From Pelagisphaera sp964404745 (GTDB lineage Bacteria; Verrucomicrobiota; Verrucomicrobiia; Opitutales; Opitutaceae), in assembly GCA_964404745.1 (NCBI GenBank), contig CAYOLG010000013.1, positions 1 through 64,000 of the forward strand: a DNA stretch of 64,000 bases. The letters run 5' to 3'. The translations under genes and the position numbers were made by a program. Under the pieces are notes generated by a model. It worked only from the letters and a program-made list of their open reading frames with translations. It did no database searches and was not told the origin of the DNA. Position 1 is the first letter of the stretch. Each line of letters opens with the position of its first letter. Below are positions 44,562 to 53,214 of the stretch, piece by piece.

Positions 44562-45593
44562 ATGAAACTTAACTGTATGTACCTCGCCACCACCGCATGG
44601 CTCGGATCTTGCGGCCTATTCAACGCGTCCCTTTATGCTCAATTCGACCCGGATGTAGGGATTTTCGATGCCGAGGCCAACGGGGCCGGCCCCAACAGCG
44701 GGAGCAATCAGCGCAGCGGGCGCAGCGGACCTATGATCACCACCAGCGGTATCCCGATTGGCGGCAACGTTTCCATTCTGGACGAATCCAGTCTTCCCCC
44801 GTTGGGAACTATCAACGTACCCAGTGGCACCAGTCTGAACATCCCCGTGAACCTGCCCGGAATGCCCGGAGGCATGTCAGGCAGCTCTTCAGGATCTTCA
44901 GGCAGCAGCGGCATGCCAATCCCAATGGGAGGAGGCTCCTCCGGCGGGGGTGGCTCTAGTAGCTCAGGAATGCCGCCAATGGGGGGCTCGAGCAGCCAGG
45001 GACAATCGGGCCAAAGTAGCCAGGGAATGCCGCCAATGGGGGGCTCTCAAGGTAGCCAAGGACCGATGGGTCAAAGCAGTCAAGGAATGCCACCCATGGG
45101 CAGCTCTAGCAGCAGCGCCGGCCAACAGGGAAGCAACACGCCCTTAATTCCCATGCCCCCGTCAAATTCACAGCAAGGAGGACAGCAAGGTCAGCAAGGC
45201 CCCATGGGACAGATGGGATCGCAAGGCGAATCCGAATCGCAAGGTCAAGAGGGCCAACAAGGCCCCCAAGGACAGGGTGGCGAGTCCGGCAATTCACCCC
45301 TAGGAGAGCTCCCGCCGCCACCCCCTGACGTTGTAATAGGGGCAGCTAGCGAGCAAATCGGAGGACCGATCGGCGATCTTACCGGGAATGATCCCAACGC
45401 GGAGCCCACTGACGGCGAGGGAGGCGAAGAAGGAGAAGGCAACCAGGCCAAGTCGGGCGGACCATCTTCTGGCGGAGACAATCAAAAGAAAGTCACCGAG
45501 TCTGACGGACAGCAAGTCGGCGGCGGCGGAAGCCAAGGGTCCAACCGGGCCAAGGGCACCGAGGTCGGCGAAAAAATGTCTACCAATCTCTAA
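44562..45593 (+). CDS. Exported Gly/Ser/Gln/Pro-rich low-complexity protein
   Basis: This 343-residue protein has a signal peptide (about residues 1-26, ending SLYAQ). A short ordered-looking part (about 27-95, GNVSILDESSLPPLGTINVP) follows. Residues about 100-250 are Gly/Ser/Gln/Met/Pro-rich with three imperfect copies of a SSQGMPPMGGS unit and collagen-like GQQGQQGPMGQ runs. After a five-proline stretch comes an acidic then lysine-containing tail. I do not recognise a family. The DNA repeats (44961-45106) mirror the protein repeats. A signal peptide, normal codon phase and tight spacing in the operon support a real gene. Confidence 0.72.
   Translation: MKLNCMYLATTAWLGSCGLFNASLYAQFDPDVGIFDAEANGAGPNSGSNQRSGRSGPMITTSGIPIGGNVSILDESSLPPLGTINVPSGTSLNIPVNLPGMPGGMSGSSSGSSGSSGMPIPMGGGSSGGGGSSSSGMPPMGGSSSQGQSGQSSQGMPPMGGSQGSQGPMGQSSQGMPPMGSSSSSAGQQGSNTPLIPMPPSNSQQGGQQGQQGPMGQMGSQGESESQGQEGQQGPQGQGGESGNSPLGELPPPPPDVVIGAASEQIGGPIGDLTGNDPNAEPTDGEGGEEGEGNQAKSGGPSSGGDNQKKVTESDGQQVGGGGSQGSNRAKGTEVGEKMSTNL
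44961..45106 (+). repeat. Imperfect tandem repeats within the Gly/Ser-rich gene
   Basis: The core GGAATGCCGCCAATGGGGGG occurs near 44967 and 45024, and in variant form near 45084, a period of 57-60 bases (19-20 codons). The phase is kept, so copy-number change would leave the frame intact. Confidence 0.7.
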
Positions 45594-45602
45594 GGCGACC
45601 AA

Positions 45603-46010
45603 TTGAAAACGGCATATCCGAAGCATCCGGCCAGGGGAATCGTAGTAGCGCTAGCTCTGGTTACTCTACTAATCCCAGCCGCTTGGGCTCAAGTCAGCCC
45701 AACCAAAGTCATCGTGTATCCGCTGGAGGCTGTGATCGACAGCGGCACTATGACCAAGAACCAGTTCAAGAAACGCTATCCCGGGATTGATGTCACCGAT
45801 TTCGGACTTACTGACGAGGGATGGTATATCCGCTACTCGCACCACAGACTCGTGTATATGTTTGGACCCAGCGACGATCTTGAATACGCGCGGGAATTGA
45901 AAGCGGTCTTGGAAGATATTCGCCTTTCCGCAGTGCTTAAGGAGCCGAAACTAAGTTCCAGCAAAGTAGAGATCGTCAAGTTCGAGTTTTCAACCCCAGC
46001 CGACCCTTAG
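45603..46010 (+). CDS. Small exported protein of unknown function (TTG start)
   Basis: This 135-residue protein has a signal peptide (GIVVALALVTLLIPAAWAQ, cleavage near residue 29). A compact soluble domain follows, with DSGTMTKNQFKKRYPGIDVT, DEGWYIRYSHHRLVYMFGP and a C-terminal VEIVKFEFS strand. No family is recognised. The start is a TTG with AAGG about six bases upstream, 9 bases after the stop of the Gly/Ser-rich gene. It is the last gene of the cassette and converges on nadK. Confidence 0.7.
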   Translation: MKTAYPKHPARGIVVALALVTLLIPAAWAQVSPTKVIVYPLEAVIDSGTMTKNQFKKRYPGIDVTDFGLTDEGWYIRYSHHRLVYMFGPSDDLEYARELKAVLEDIRLSAVLKEPKLSSSKVEIVKFEFSTPADP

Positions 46011-46050
46011 CGAGTTTACAGTGGCGCCCAACCTCGCACCTTGACTGGAG

Positions 46051-46902
46051 TTACGACGTATCCCGAGCGTATCCACCGCTCCATTTCAGTTTTCTACGGA
46101 CGACATTAAAATGGGAGTAGTCCGGCCTTAAAGCGATAGGAAGACGCTGAGAAGACAGCCAGATGCGAATAGATGCATCACGAGAGGTAGACAAATTTCG
46201 CTGTCCATCGACCGCGATCACCAACTGTTCGTCAGCGGAGGCATTTTCCACTCTCAATTCCACACTGTCTGGCAGTATAATCGATCGGTTGCTTAACGCG
46301 TGCGGACAAATAGGCGTCAACGAAAGCACCCTCGAGTCGGGATGGATGAGTGGTCCGCCCGCTGAGAGCGTGTATGCTGTCGAGCCCGTAGGGGTGCTAA
46401 ATATGAGCCCATCGCAAACATAGGTCGTTACGAACTCCTCATCAGAGAAAACGTTTAGATGAACAATACGGCTGGCGGATGCCGATTTGATCACAACGTC
46501 GTTCAGAGCGATATCCGCTTCCCCATTGTGGCTACTGCATTCGATCAAGCCGCGGCTGCGGATCGAGTAGCCTCCTTGGAGAATAGAGGGGAAAATCGCC
46601 TCGATCTCTTCAGAGGTATAGGTTGCCAGAAAGCCGAGCGTACCCCGATTGACTCCGATAATCGGCACTTGCCATTTTGTCGATTCAGAGGCGACGCTCA
46701 AAAACGTTCCGTCTCCGCCAATAACGCAGCAGGCGTCCATTCCCCGCAAAAACCCCTCGGGTACCGGGAAATCTAAGGTTTCCGTTACCACCACTCCCTC
46801 CGATTCCGCAATTTCGCGAAGACGGTCTAGCAATTCGCGAGCCCCAGACTTGTTCTGGTTCATCACAAAAGCGAGTCGCTTAATTGGCTTATTGTCCGCC
46901 AC
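46051..46902 (-). CDS. nadK: NAD kinase
   Basis: NadK phosphorylates NAD to NADP. The 283-residue protein has GGDGT (residues 62-66), VNRGTLGFLATY, LNDVVI and the long conserved block DGLIFSTPTGSTAYTLSAGG. It is the last gene of the nusA-infB operon as read on the minus strand, 27 bases after the methyltransferase gene. Confidence 0.96.
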   Translation of the reverse strand: MADNKPIKRLAFVMNQNKSGARELLDRLREIAESEGVVVTETLDFPVPEGFLRGMDACCVIGGDGTFLSVASESTKWQVPIIGVNRGTLGFLATYTSEEIEAIFPSILQGGYSIRSRGLIECSSHNGEADIALNDVVIKSASASRIVHLNVFSDEEFVTTYVCDGLIFSTPTGSTAYTLSAGGPLIHPDSRVLSLTPICPHALSNRSIILPDSVELRVENASADEQLVIAVDGQRNLSTSRDASIRIWLSSQRLPIALRPDYSHFNVVRRKLKWSGGYARDTS

Positions 46903-46929
46903 GCTGATGACCCTCGCGCCTGAATGGGC

Positions 46930-47676
46930 TTATTTCAACTTAGAAAGCCCCAGCAAGTACTCGATATTTCCATCCGCACCCTTTATGGGGGACTCGATGC
47001 ATCCCTCCAGCGACGCCGCTTCCAACTCGTTCAAAGCAAACTCCTTGACCCGATCCAGGGCTCGGACCCGCTCCCGCTCGTCTTTGATGACCCCCCTGAA
47101 CTTGTCCGCGACCGCCTTGCCAACTTCGAACTGCGGCTTAACCAAGGCCACTAGAGTTCCGTCTGGGGCCATAAAAGGCCAAACCGCTGGCAAAACGGTT
47201 TTTAGGGAAATGAAGGAGAGATCCATGACAACGCGCTGGTACGTTGGCAAAGGCAAATCTCCACTGCTCAAATAGCGGGCATTTACTTTCTCAATATTAT
47301 GAATACGCGGATCCGCTCGCAGCGAACCATGCAATTGCCCCTTGCCTACATCCAAACAGGTTACGCTTCGCGCTCCCCTCTTCAGAGCGCAGTCGGTAAA
47401 CCCGCCCGTGGATGCGCCGACATCCAAAACGTCCAAATCTTCGAAAGAGAGTCCAAATGCTTCAATATACCCATCTAGCTTTTCGCCGCCGCGACTGACG
47501 AATCGCTTACCTGGTTCGATGAACAACTCAATATCCTCGTCGACTTTAAGACCCGGCTTGTCTAGGCGATGATCGCCCTCGCGAACCTTTCCTGACATGA
47601 TAAGAGCTTTAGCCTCATTGCGACTGCCAGCGAGACCCCGTTTCACGATCAATTCATCTAACCGCGCCTTAGCCAT
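46930..47676 (-). CDS. TlyA-family rRNA 2'-O-methyltransferase
   Basis: This 248-residue protein has an N-terminal S4 RNA-binding domain (ARLDELIVKRGLAGSRNEAK) followed by an FtsJ-like SAM domain with VLDVGASTGGFTDCAL, DLSFISL and VKPQFEVGK. TlyA enzymes methylate ribose positions in 16S and/or 23S rRNA and influence capreomycin sensitivity. ATG at 47676 overlaps the end of ribF by 8 bases; the longer open frame is not used. No haemolysin function is implied. Confidence 0.92.
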   Translation of the reverse strand: MAKARLDELIVKRGLAGSRNEAKALIMSGKVREGDHRLDKPGLKVDEDIELFIEPGKRFVSRGGEKLDGYIEAFGLSFEDLDVLDVGASTGGFTDCALKRGARSVTCLDVGKGQLHGSLRADPRIHNIEKVNARYLSSGDLPLPTYQRVVMDLSFISLKTVLPAVWPFMAPDGTLVALVKPQFEVGKAVADKFRGVIKDERERVRALDRVKEFALNELEAASLEGCIESPIKGADGNIEYLLGLSKLK

Positions 47677-48625
47677 CAGCGGAAAATTGGTAGAAGGACC
47701 GAGCATTCTCGATATCTTTGCGAATCTGAGCTTCCAGAGATTCCAGACTCTCGAATTTCCTTTCGGGTCGCGAAAAATGTTCCCACTCCACCCGAAGCGT
47801 ATCTCCATATGCGAATGGGCATTCACCCAAAACATGGGCTTCAAGCACAGGCCGATCCAAAATATTCACTGTGGGTCTGATCCCGAAATTGGCCACAGCC
47901 GGCAGCCGTTCCGATCCCTTTTCCCTGGATACGCGTACGAAATATACCCCTTTTCTTGGAAAGAGCTCGCCATCGAAAGGAATATTCAAGGTAGGGGCTC
48001 CTATAGACCGCCCTACTTTCTTTCCTTCCTGTACAGTCCCGATAGATTCGTAAGTGTAGCCCAGCAAACGGTTCGCCGCTTCGACCTCTCCATCTGAAAT
48101 CGCTTCGCGTATTCGCGTACTGCTGACGCGTTCGCCATCCAGGTAAAGACAATCCAATGCCCTCAATTCAATACCCGATTCCTTAGCCAATTTCCCAAGA
48201 AGCTCCACATCGCCTTTACGCCCTTTACCGAATCTCCAGTTCGCTCCCGTGTGAATCGAGGCCAAGTCCGGAGCCTTGCTCTTCAACATTTCCACGAAAG
48301 CTTCGGCCTCAAGGGCCGCGAATGCCTTATCGAACGGCTCTTCGACTATAAAATCGACTTCTAGCCTGTCTAGCTCAGCGAACTTCATTCGCGAATTCAA
48401 TATCATCGGCACCGGGTTATCAGGACGGAACAAATGGCTCGGGTGAGGCCAAAATGTGAGAACGCCCGCCAAGCCTCCCGCCGCTTTCGCCGCTTCGATA
48501 GCGGAGTAGACAACTTTACGATGGCCCAAGTGAAGACCGTCAAACATTCCAATGGCAAAATGTACCGATAATTTGGATTCATTCTCGAACGAATCGAGCG
48601 ATTTAAAATGTCTCGGCTCGCCCAT
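47669..48625 (-). CDS. ribF: Bifunctional riboflavin kinase / FAD synthetase RibF
   Basis: This 318-residue protein makes FMN and FAD. The N-terminal nucleotidyltransferase domain has AIGMFDGLHLGHRKVV and the SSTRIREAISDG block. The C-terminal flavokinase domain has GAPTLNIPFDG (the PTxN motif), GVYFVRV and VANFGIRPT. A TTG three bases upstream is possible. It sits between truB and the TlyA-type gene. Confidence 0.95.
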   Translation of the reverse strand: MGEPRHFKSLDSFENESKLSVHFAIGMFDGLHLGHRKVVYSAIEAAKAAGGLAGVLTFWPHPSHLFRPDNPVPMILNSRMKFAELDRLEVDFIVEEPFDKAFAALEAEAFVEMLKSKAPDLASIHTGANWRFGKGRKGDVELLGKLAKESGIELRALDCLYLDGERVSSTRIREAISDGEVEAANRLLGYTYESIGTVQEGKKVGRSIGAPTLNIPFDGELFPRKGVYFVRVSREKGSERLPAVANFGIRPTVNILDRPVLEAHVLGECPFAYGDTLRVEWEHFSRPERKFESLESLEAQIRKDIENARSFYQFSADG

Positions 48626-48635
48626 CAATCGCCCA

Positions 48636-49358
48636 CTATAAAACCGTGTTCGGCATTGCGTCCTTCTTGGAAATCAGCATACAGGAAATATCCTCGGAAC
48701 TAGCGTTTTCAAAGTCTTCTAAAGTAACGGCTTCCTCGATTGAAAAGCGATCCGACGCGCTTCGACGCAAGGCGGACAAGTATCCGCCGCAGCCAATCTT
48801 TTCGCCGATATCGTTCGCCAATGACCTCACATAAGTACCCTTCGAGCAATCGAGGCTAAAATCCACTTCCGGGAGTTCGAATCGGGTGATGTCGAATCGC
48901 GAAATTCTGATGAATCGGGGCTCGCGCTCCACTTCCTTTCCTTTACGGGCCATTTTGTATAGCGGCTGCCCATTGATTTTGACTGCTGAAAACATAGGCG
49001 GCGTTTGATATTGATCGCCCACGAAGGAGTTTAGAACTTCTTGGACTTCCGTTTGGGAAATTTTCGGCACTGGCTTAGTCATCATTACCTCGCCCTCCGC
49101 ATCATAAGTATTGGTCGTCTCTCCCAAAGTAATCGTACCTCGGTAAGCCTTGTCCAAACTCATGAGGTATTGCGATAGTTTGGTCGCTTTGCCCACCAAA
49201 ATGATCAATAGCCCAGTGGCCATCGGATCCAGCGTGCCCGCATGCCCAATACGCTTCATCTTAAGCTTGCGACGCACGCGATCCACAACATCGTGAGATG
49301 TAAGGCCCGTTGGCTTATCGATCAGCAAAACTCCTTCCAGCTCCTTCATATCATTCAT
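48636..49358 (-). CDS. truB: tRNA pseudouridine(55) synthase TruB
   Basis: TruB makes pseudouridine 55 in the T-loop of tRNAs. The 240-residue protein has GVLLIDKPTGLTSHDVV, the catalytic Asp in HAGTLDPMATGLL, and the KINGQPLYKMARKG and SKGTYVRSLANDIG blocks. It lies 30 bases after the nrnA stop and 10 before ribF in the nusA-infB operon, the usual neighbourhood. Confidence 0.96.
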   Translation of the reverse strand: MNDMKELEGVLLIDKPTGLTSHDVVDRVRRKLKMKRIGHAGTLDPMATGLLIILVGKATKLSQYLMSLDKAYRGTITLGETTNTYDAEGEVMMTKPVPKISQTEVQEVLNSFVGDQYQTPPMFSAVKINGQPLYKMARKGKEVEREPRFIRISRFDITRFELPEVDFSLDCSKGTYVRSLANDIGEKIGCGGYLSALRRSASDRFSIEEAVTLEDFENASSEDISCMLISKKDAMPNTVL

Positions 49359-49388
49359 TTAAACAATAATACCCCTCCAGTAATCCTG

Positions 49389-50375
49389 TTAGCCGACTCG
49401 CGTCCTCAGGGCTTCAATCAAATCGCATCTCAACTCCTCAAGAGACAAAGAACAGCTCATCGCAGCCGCGCAGGCGTGCCCGCCGCCACCAAACTGAGCC
49501 GCAATAAGGTCCACCCTCACGTCTTTCCGCTTTGCTCTCAGACTCCCTTTAGTCGTCGTTTTTCGCTCCTCCAAGAGAACGCCCACGAGCACATCGCTAA
49601 CGCTCCTCGCATAATCGACGAATCCTTCCGTATCTAAATAGGATGTTCCCGTTTCCAGAAAATCCCTCTGCCGCAGCTCGCCAATGCATATTTTGCCATC
49701 GCAAGCGTAATCCAAAGTCCCCAGAAATCGCTCGAGCAATTTCAATCTGGCTAAAGATACATTTTCATAGAGGTTTTCGGCCGCCGCCTGTGGCGATGCT
49801 CCACAATCCACTAGCTTTGCGCAAAGCTCGAACACTCGGCTGCTGGTAGCCGCAAATCCAAACCTTCCCGTATCGGTTAAGATACCCGTGTACAGAGCCT
49901 GGGCAAGCTCCGCATCCACAGGGATTCCCACATCGAAGGCAATGCCCGCGAGAATTTCGCATGTCGCCGAAGCTTGGTGATCAACTATATTAAACTCCGC
50001 GAAATTCGTATTCGATATATGGTGATCTACATTGCCCAATCGTCTTGATTCTTCCAGGGCAATTGAGGTTTTCGGCCCCACCCTACCCTCATCGGCGCAA
50101 TCCACATAGAGAAGGGCCGCATCTCCCACCGCTTGACGATCGAACAGAGCGATTGAGCTACTGCCCTGCAGATAATCTAAAGAATTCGGAATGCGATCAG
50201 CATTCGCCATGAAACTTTCCACACCAAAATGCTCTAGGATCTTGCGAGCCGCAATTTGAGAACCCACACAATCCCCATCGGGACGGGCGTGCCCGATTAC
50301 GCAAACGGGGCCGCCACCAGCCGCTTCCGCTAGGGCTCTAAATCGATCGCTCAATTCTGGAAAGCGCTTTTTCAA
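49389..50375 (-). CDS. nrnA: DHH/DHHA1 phosphoesterase (NrnA-type nanoRNase/pAp phosphatase)
   Basis: This 328-residue enzyme has GHARPDGDCVGS, the DHH motif in NVDHHISNT, and the C-terminal DHHA1 motif FGGGGHACAAAMS. NrnA-type proteins degrade very short RNAs and 3'-phosphoadenosine 5'-phosphate. The start is a TTG whose last two bases overlap the rbfA stop (TTGA), so it is translationally coupled. Its place between rbfA and truB is common across phyla. Confidence 0.92.
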   Translation of the reverse strand: MKKRFPELSDRFRALAEAAGGGPVCVIGHARPDGDCVGSQIAARKILEHFGVESFMANADRIPNSLDYLQGSSSIALFDRQAVGDAALLYVDCADEGRVGPKTSIALEESRRLGNVDHHISNTNFAEFNIVDHQASATCEILAGIAFDVGIPVDAELAQALYTGILTDTGRFGFAATSSRVFELCAKLVDCGASPQAAAENLYENVSLARLKLLERFLGTLDYACDGKICIGELRQRDFLETGTSYLDTEGFVDYARSVSDVLVGVLLEERKTTTKGSLRAKRKDVRVDLIAAQFGGGGHACAAAMSCSLSLEELRCDLIEALRTRVG

Positions 50376-50728
50376 TCTTCCCGTTGGTCATCCGCCAACT
50401 CCAGCGAATCAATTATTTCGTTGACTCGATAACCCTGGGAAAGGGCTTCATCGAACTCGAATCTCAGTGCCGGTATGCGTTTCAGCACAATCCGCTTTCC
50501 AACTTCGTGCCGAATTTTGCCCGCTACCCGATCCAAAAAACGCTGCGAGGCCCAGCGGCCCGATTGATCGACGAGCAGCGAATAGAAAACAATCCCTTGG
50601 CTGTGGTCAGGCGATACATCGACACCCGTTATGGTGATCGCGACAGATTCCCTTTGATAGTGCGTGTGCAGGATTTCGCTCACCTCCCGTTTGAGAAGTT
50701 CCGACACTCTTATGTTTCGATTGCTCAT
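50372..50728 (-). CDS. rbfA: Ribosome-binding factor A
   Basis: RbfA helps mature the 5' end of 16S rRNA. The 118-residue KH-type protein starts NRNIRVSELLKREVSEILHT, then ITITGVDVSPDHSQGIVFYS and IRHEVGKRIVLKRIPALRFE. It follows infB and overlaps nrnA. Confidence 0.94.
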   Translation of the reverse strand: MSNRNIRVSELLKREVSEILHTHYQRESVAITITGVDVSPDHSQGIVFYSLLVDQSGRWASQRFLDRVAGKIRHEVGKRIVLKRIPALRFEFDEALSQGYRVNEIIDSLELADDQRED

Positions 50729-50809
50729 CGCTTAGCAATTTAGGTCTCCAATCGATCGGACCTGCTGCGAAATCGTCAGAGCGTTAACCCTTTAGGCGCA
50801 AGTAAGGAC

Positions 50810-53155
50810 CTACAATTTTGGCTTAATTTCATGAATTTCGTAGATCTCGATTAGATCGCCTTCCTTGTAGTCATTTGTATTTTCTAAATGGATGCCACAC
50901 TCGGTTCCCGCTCGCACTTCCTTGACTTCGTCTTTAACCCTTCGAAGCGAATCAATCTTACGTTCGACCAAAACCTCTCCGTTCCGTATCAAACGGGCAT
51001 GGCCCTGAGCGACCACGCGCCCTTCGACAACCAAGCAACCTGCCACGAATCCTTTGGCGATCGGGAATACCGCTCTGACTTCCGCAGCCCCGATCTTGTT
51101 CTCACGGAACTCTGGGTCGAGCATCTCAGCCATGTCGTCACGCACCTGGTCGATCAGCTCATAGATGATTCTGTGATGGGTAATCTTGACGGCGTGGTGT
51201 TTGGCTAGAGCCTGAACCCCGTTCTCGGATTTGACATTGAAACCGATAATCTCCGTTCCTCCGGCACTGGCTTTTTGCACATCGCTTTTGCTCACCGGAC
51301 CGACCTCAGCCCTGACGATATCCAAGGCAACTTTGTCGCTTTGGATTTCCGATAGGGCATTCTTGATCGCCTCCACCGATCCATAAACATCCCCTTTAAT
51401 TATGAGTCGAAGCGTCTTCTTCTGATTCGCGGCAATAGCGGCGAAAAGCTTTTCTTGCGAAGTCGGCATCCGCTCCTCTTGATCGGCCTTCTGATCCGCT
51501 CTGTGCAAGATCATGTTCTCTTCGGCCTCCCTCTTCGCGGCCTTCTCGTTTTTCGCTGCATGGAAGGTGGCTCCGCAATCCGGCACACCCGTCCAGCCGA
51601 TAATTCTCACTGGGGTCGAAGGGGGGGCTATCTTGAGATTCTCGCCGCACTCATTGAAAAGGGCTTTCACTTTGGTGTAATGCGGGCCGCAAACTAAGCC
51701 GTCGCCGATTTTCAAAGTTCCCGCTTGCACAATCACAGTCGCCGTTGGGCCACGGCCCACTTCAACCTGGCCTTCAATAATAACGCCCTCCGCTGCTTTC
51801 TTGGGATTCGCCTTCAATTCCAAAACCTCCGCTTGCAGTAGAATCATGTCCAGCAGGTCCTCGATACCGTCGCCCTTCAAAGCGGAAATCGGCACGGTAA
51901 TCGTTTCGCCACCCCAGTCCTCGGAGGGAATGCCGCGCTCCTGCATCTGCGTCTTAACTCGATCGATATTCGCCCCTTGCGTATCGATTTTATTAATCGC
52001 CACGATTGGCTGAACACCCGCTTTTTGAATGAACTTCAAGGCCTCATCGGTCTGCGGCATGAAACCGTCGTCTGCCGCTACGATGAGAACCGCGACATCG
52101 GTTACATCCGCGCCGCGGGCCCGCATCTGATTGAAAGCCGCATGACCAGGCGTATCCAAAAAAGTGATCTTCTTATCGTTGTGTTCAACTTGGTAAGCCC
52201 CTATATGTTGCGTAATTCCGCCTGCTTCTTTGGAAACCACGCTTTCCTTTCGGATGTAGTCGAGCAATGACGTCTTTCCGTGGTCGACGTGACCGAGTAT
52301 GCACACCACTGGGGGACGCTCTTCAAGGAGGGCGGACTCATCGACCTCCTTGACTTCCTTTTTCTTCTTCGCTTTCGGACCTTCTCCGCGATGGCGAATT
52401 TCTAGGATGATCCCGCGTTTCTCGGCCAACTTGCTAGCGACATCTTCCTCCAGACTCTGGTTGATGGAAGCGAAAATGCCCATCTCCATCAACTCCGAGA
52501 TCAACTTGAAGGGCTTGATACCTAAGTCATTGGCGAGATCGCGAACCACGATTGGGGGCTTCACTACGATCGTGCGAATTTCTTCCGTATCCCCAGCTGC
52601 CTCATCGCCCGAACCTTCATTTTGCGTTGAACTCGAGCCAACAGCCTGAGAAGACGCCGGAGGAGCAATACTCGCAGGTCCCATCTTCGAGGGTGGCGGG
52701 GGTGGCGCCGCTCTAGCTGGGCCAGCCGGAGGAGGCGAGACAACAGCGGGACTCGGCGCCCGTTCGGGCGGCGCAAGTGGAATCGCCGGGGCTGGAACTG
52801 GAGGTGGCGGAGGAGCCGCTGGACTTGGCTTGGGCGGAGGGGGCGGGGCTGACTGGGCCGTTGCCGCTTCTTTGGCCGCTTCTTTCTCTTTCTCGATCTC
52901 GTCTTTAGTCCGCACAAAGGAATCCGCAGAAGGCGGGGCCACCGGGGCCGATTCGACTGCCTTTTCATCGGTTTCCGCTGGCGATTCAGGCTCCTCCCCC
53001 TTGCTGGCAAATTCTTCCTTTAAGGAATCCGCGGAAATATTATCGATCGTACTCGATGCGCTTTTCACTTGAAAACCGCGTTCGCGGAGAAGGTCGAGAA
53101 GTTCGGTGTTCTCCATTCCGATTTCTTTGGAAAGCTGATAGATACGTACGCTCAT
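50810..53155 (-). CDS. infB: Translation initiation factor IF-2
   Basis: This 781-residue GTPase brings initiator tRNA to the ribosome. It has an N-terminal IF2-N helix motif (VRIYQLSKEIGMENTELLDL) and a long disordered Pro/Ala-rich linker (about residues 55-195) with poly-proline runs. The G domain has GHVDHGKT (288-295), DTPGHAAF and NKID, and C-terminal domains follow. The poly-proline stretches would need EF-P for smooth translation. It follows nusA after 59 bases. Confidence 0.97.
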   Translation of the reverse strand: MSVRIYQLSKEIGMENTELLDLLRERGFQVKSASSTIDNISADSLKEEFASKGEEPESPAETDEKAVESAPVAPPSADSFVRTKDEIEKEKEAAKEAATAQSAPPPPPKPSPAAPPPPPVPAPAIPLAPPERAPSPAVVSPPPAGPARAAPPPPPSKMGPASIAPPASSQAVGSSSTQNEGSGDEAAGDTEEIRTIVVKPPIVVRDLANDLGIKPFKLISELMEMGIFASINQSLEEDVASKLAEKRGIILEIRHRGEGPKAKKKKEVKEVDESALLEERPPVVCILGHVDHGKTSLLDYIRKESVVSKEAGGITQHIGAYQVEHNDKKITFLDTPGHAAFNQMRARGADVTDVAVLIVAADDGFMPQTDEALKFIQKAGVQPIVAINKIDTQGANIDRVKTQMQERGIPSEDWGGETITVPISALKGDGIEDLLDMILLQAEVLELKANPKKAAEGVIIEGQVEVGRGPTATVIVQAGTLKIGDGLVCGPHYTKVKALFNECGENLKIAPPSTPVRIIGWTGVPDCGATFHAAKNEKAAKREAEENMILHRADQKADQEERMPTSQEKLFAAIAANQKKTLRLIIKGDVYGSVEAIKNALSEIQSDKVALDIVRAEVGPVSKSDVQKASAGGTEIIGFNVKSENGVQALAKHHAVKITHHRIIYELIDQVRDDMAEMLDPEFRENKIGAAEVRAVFPIAKGFVAGCLVVEGRVVAQGHARLIRNGEVLVERKIDSLRRVKDEVKEVRAGTECGIHLENTNDYKEGDLIEIYEIHEIKPKL

Positions 53156-53214
53156 GCAGTAGGTTTAGGACTGTCTAATTTTTGTATTCGACTTATTTAT
53201 ACAACTGGCCAAAT

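Noticed and set aside
52564..53010. Arg-rich minus-strand frame overlapping the infB linker
   Set aside because: It is an alternative-frame reading of the Pro/Ala-rich linker codons, and its arginine richness follows from those.
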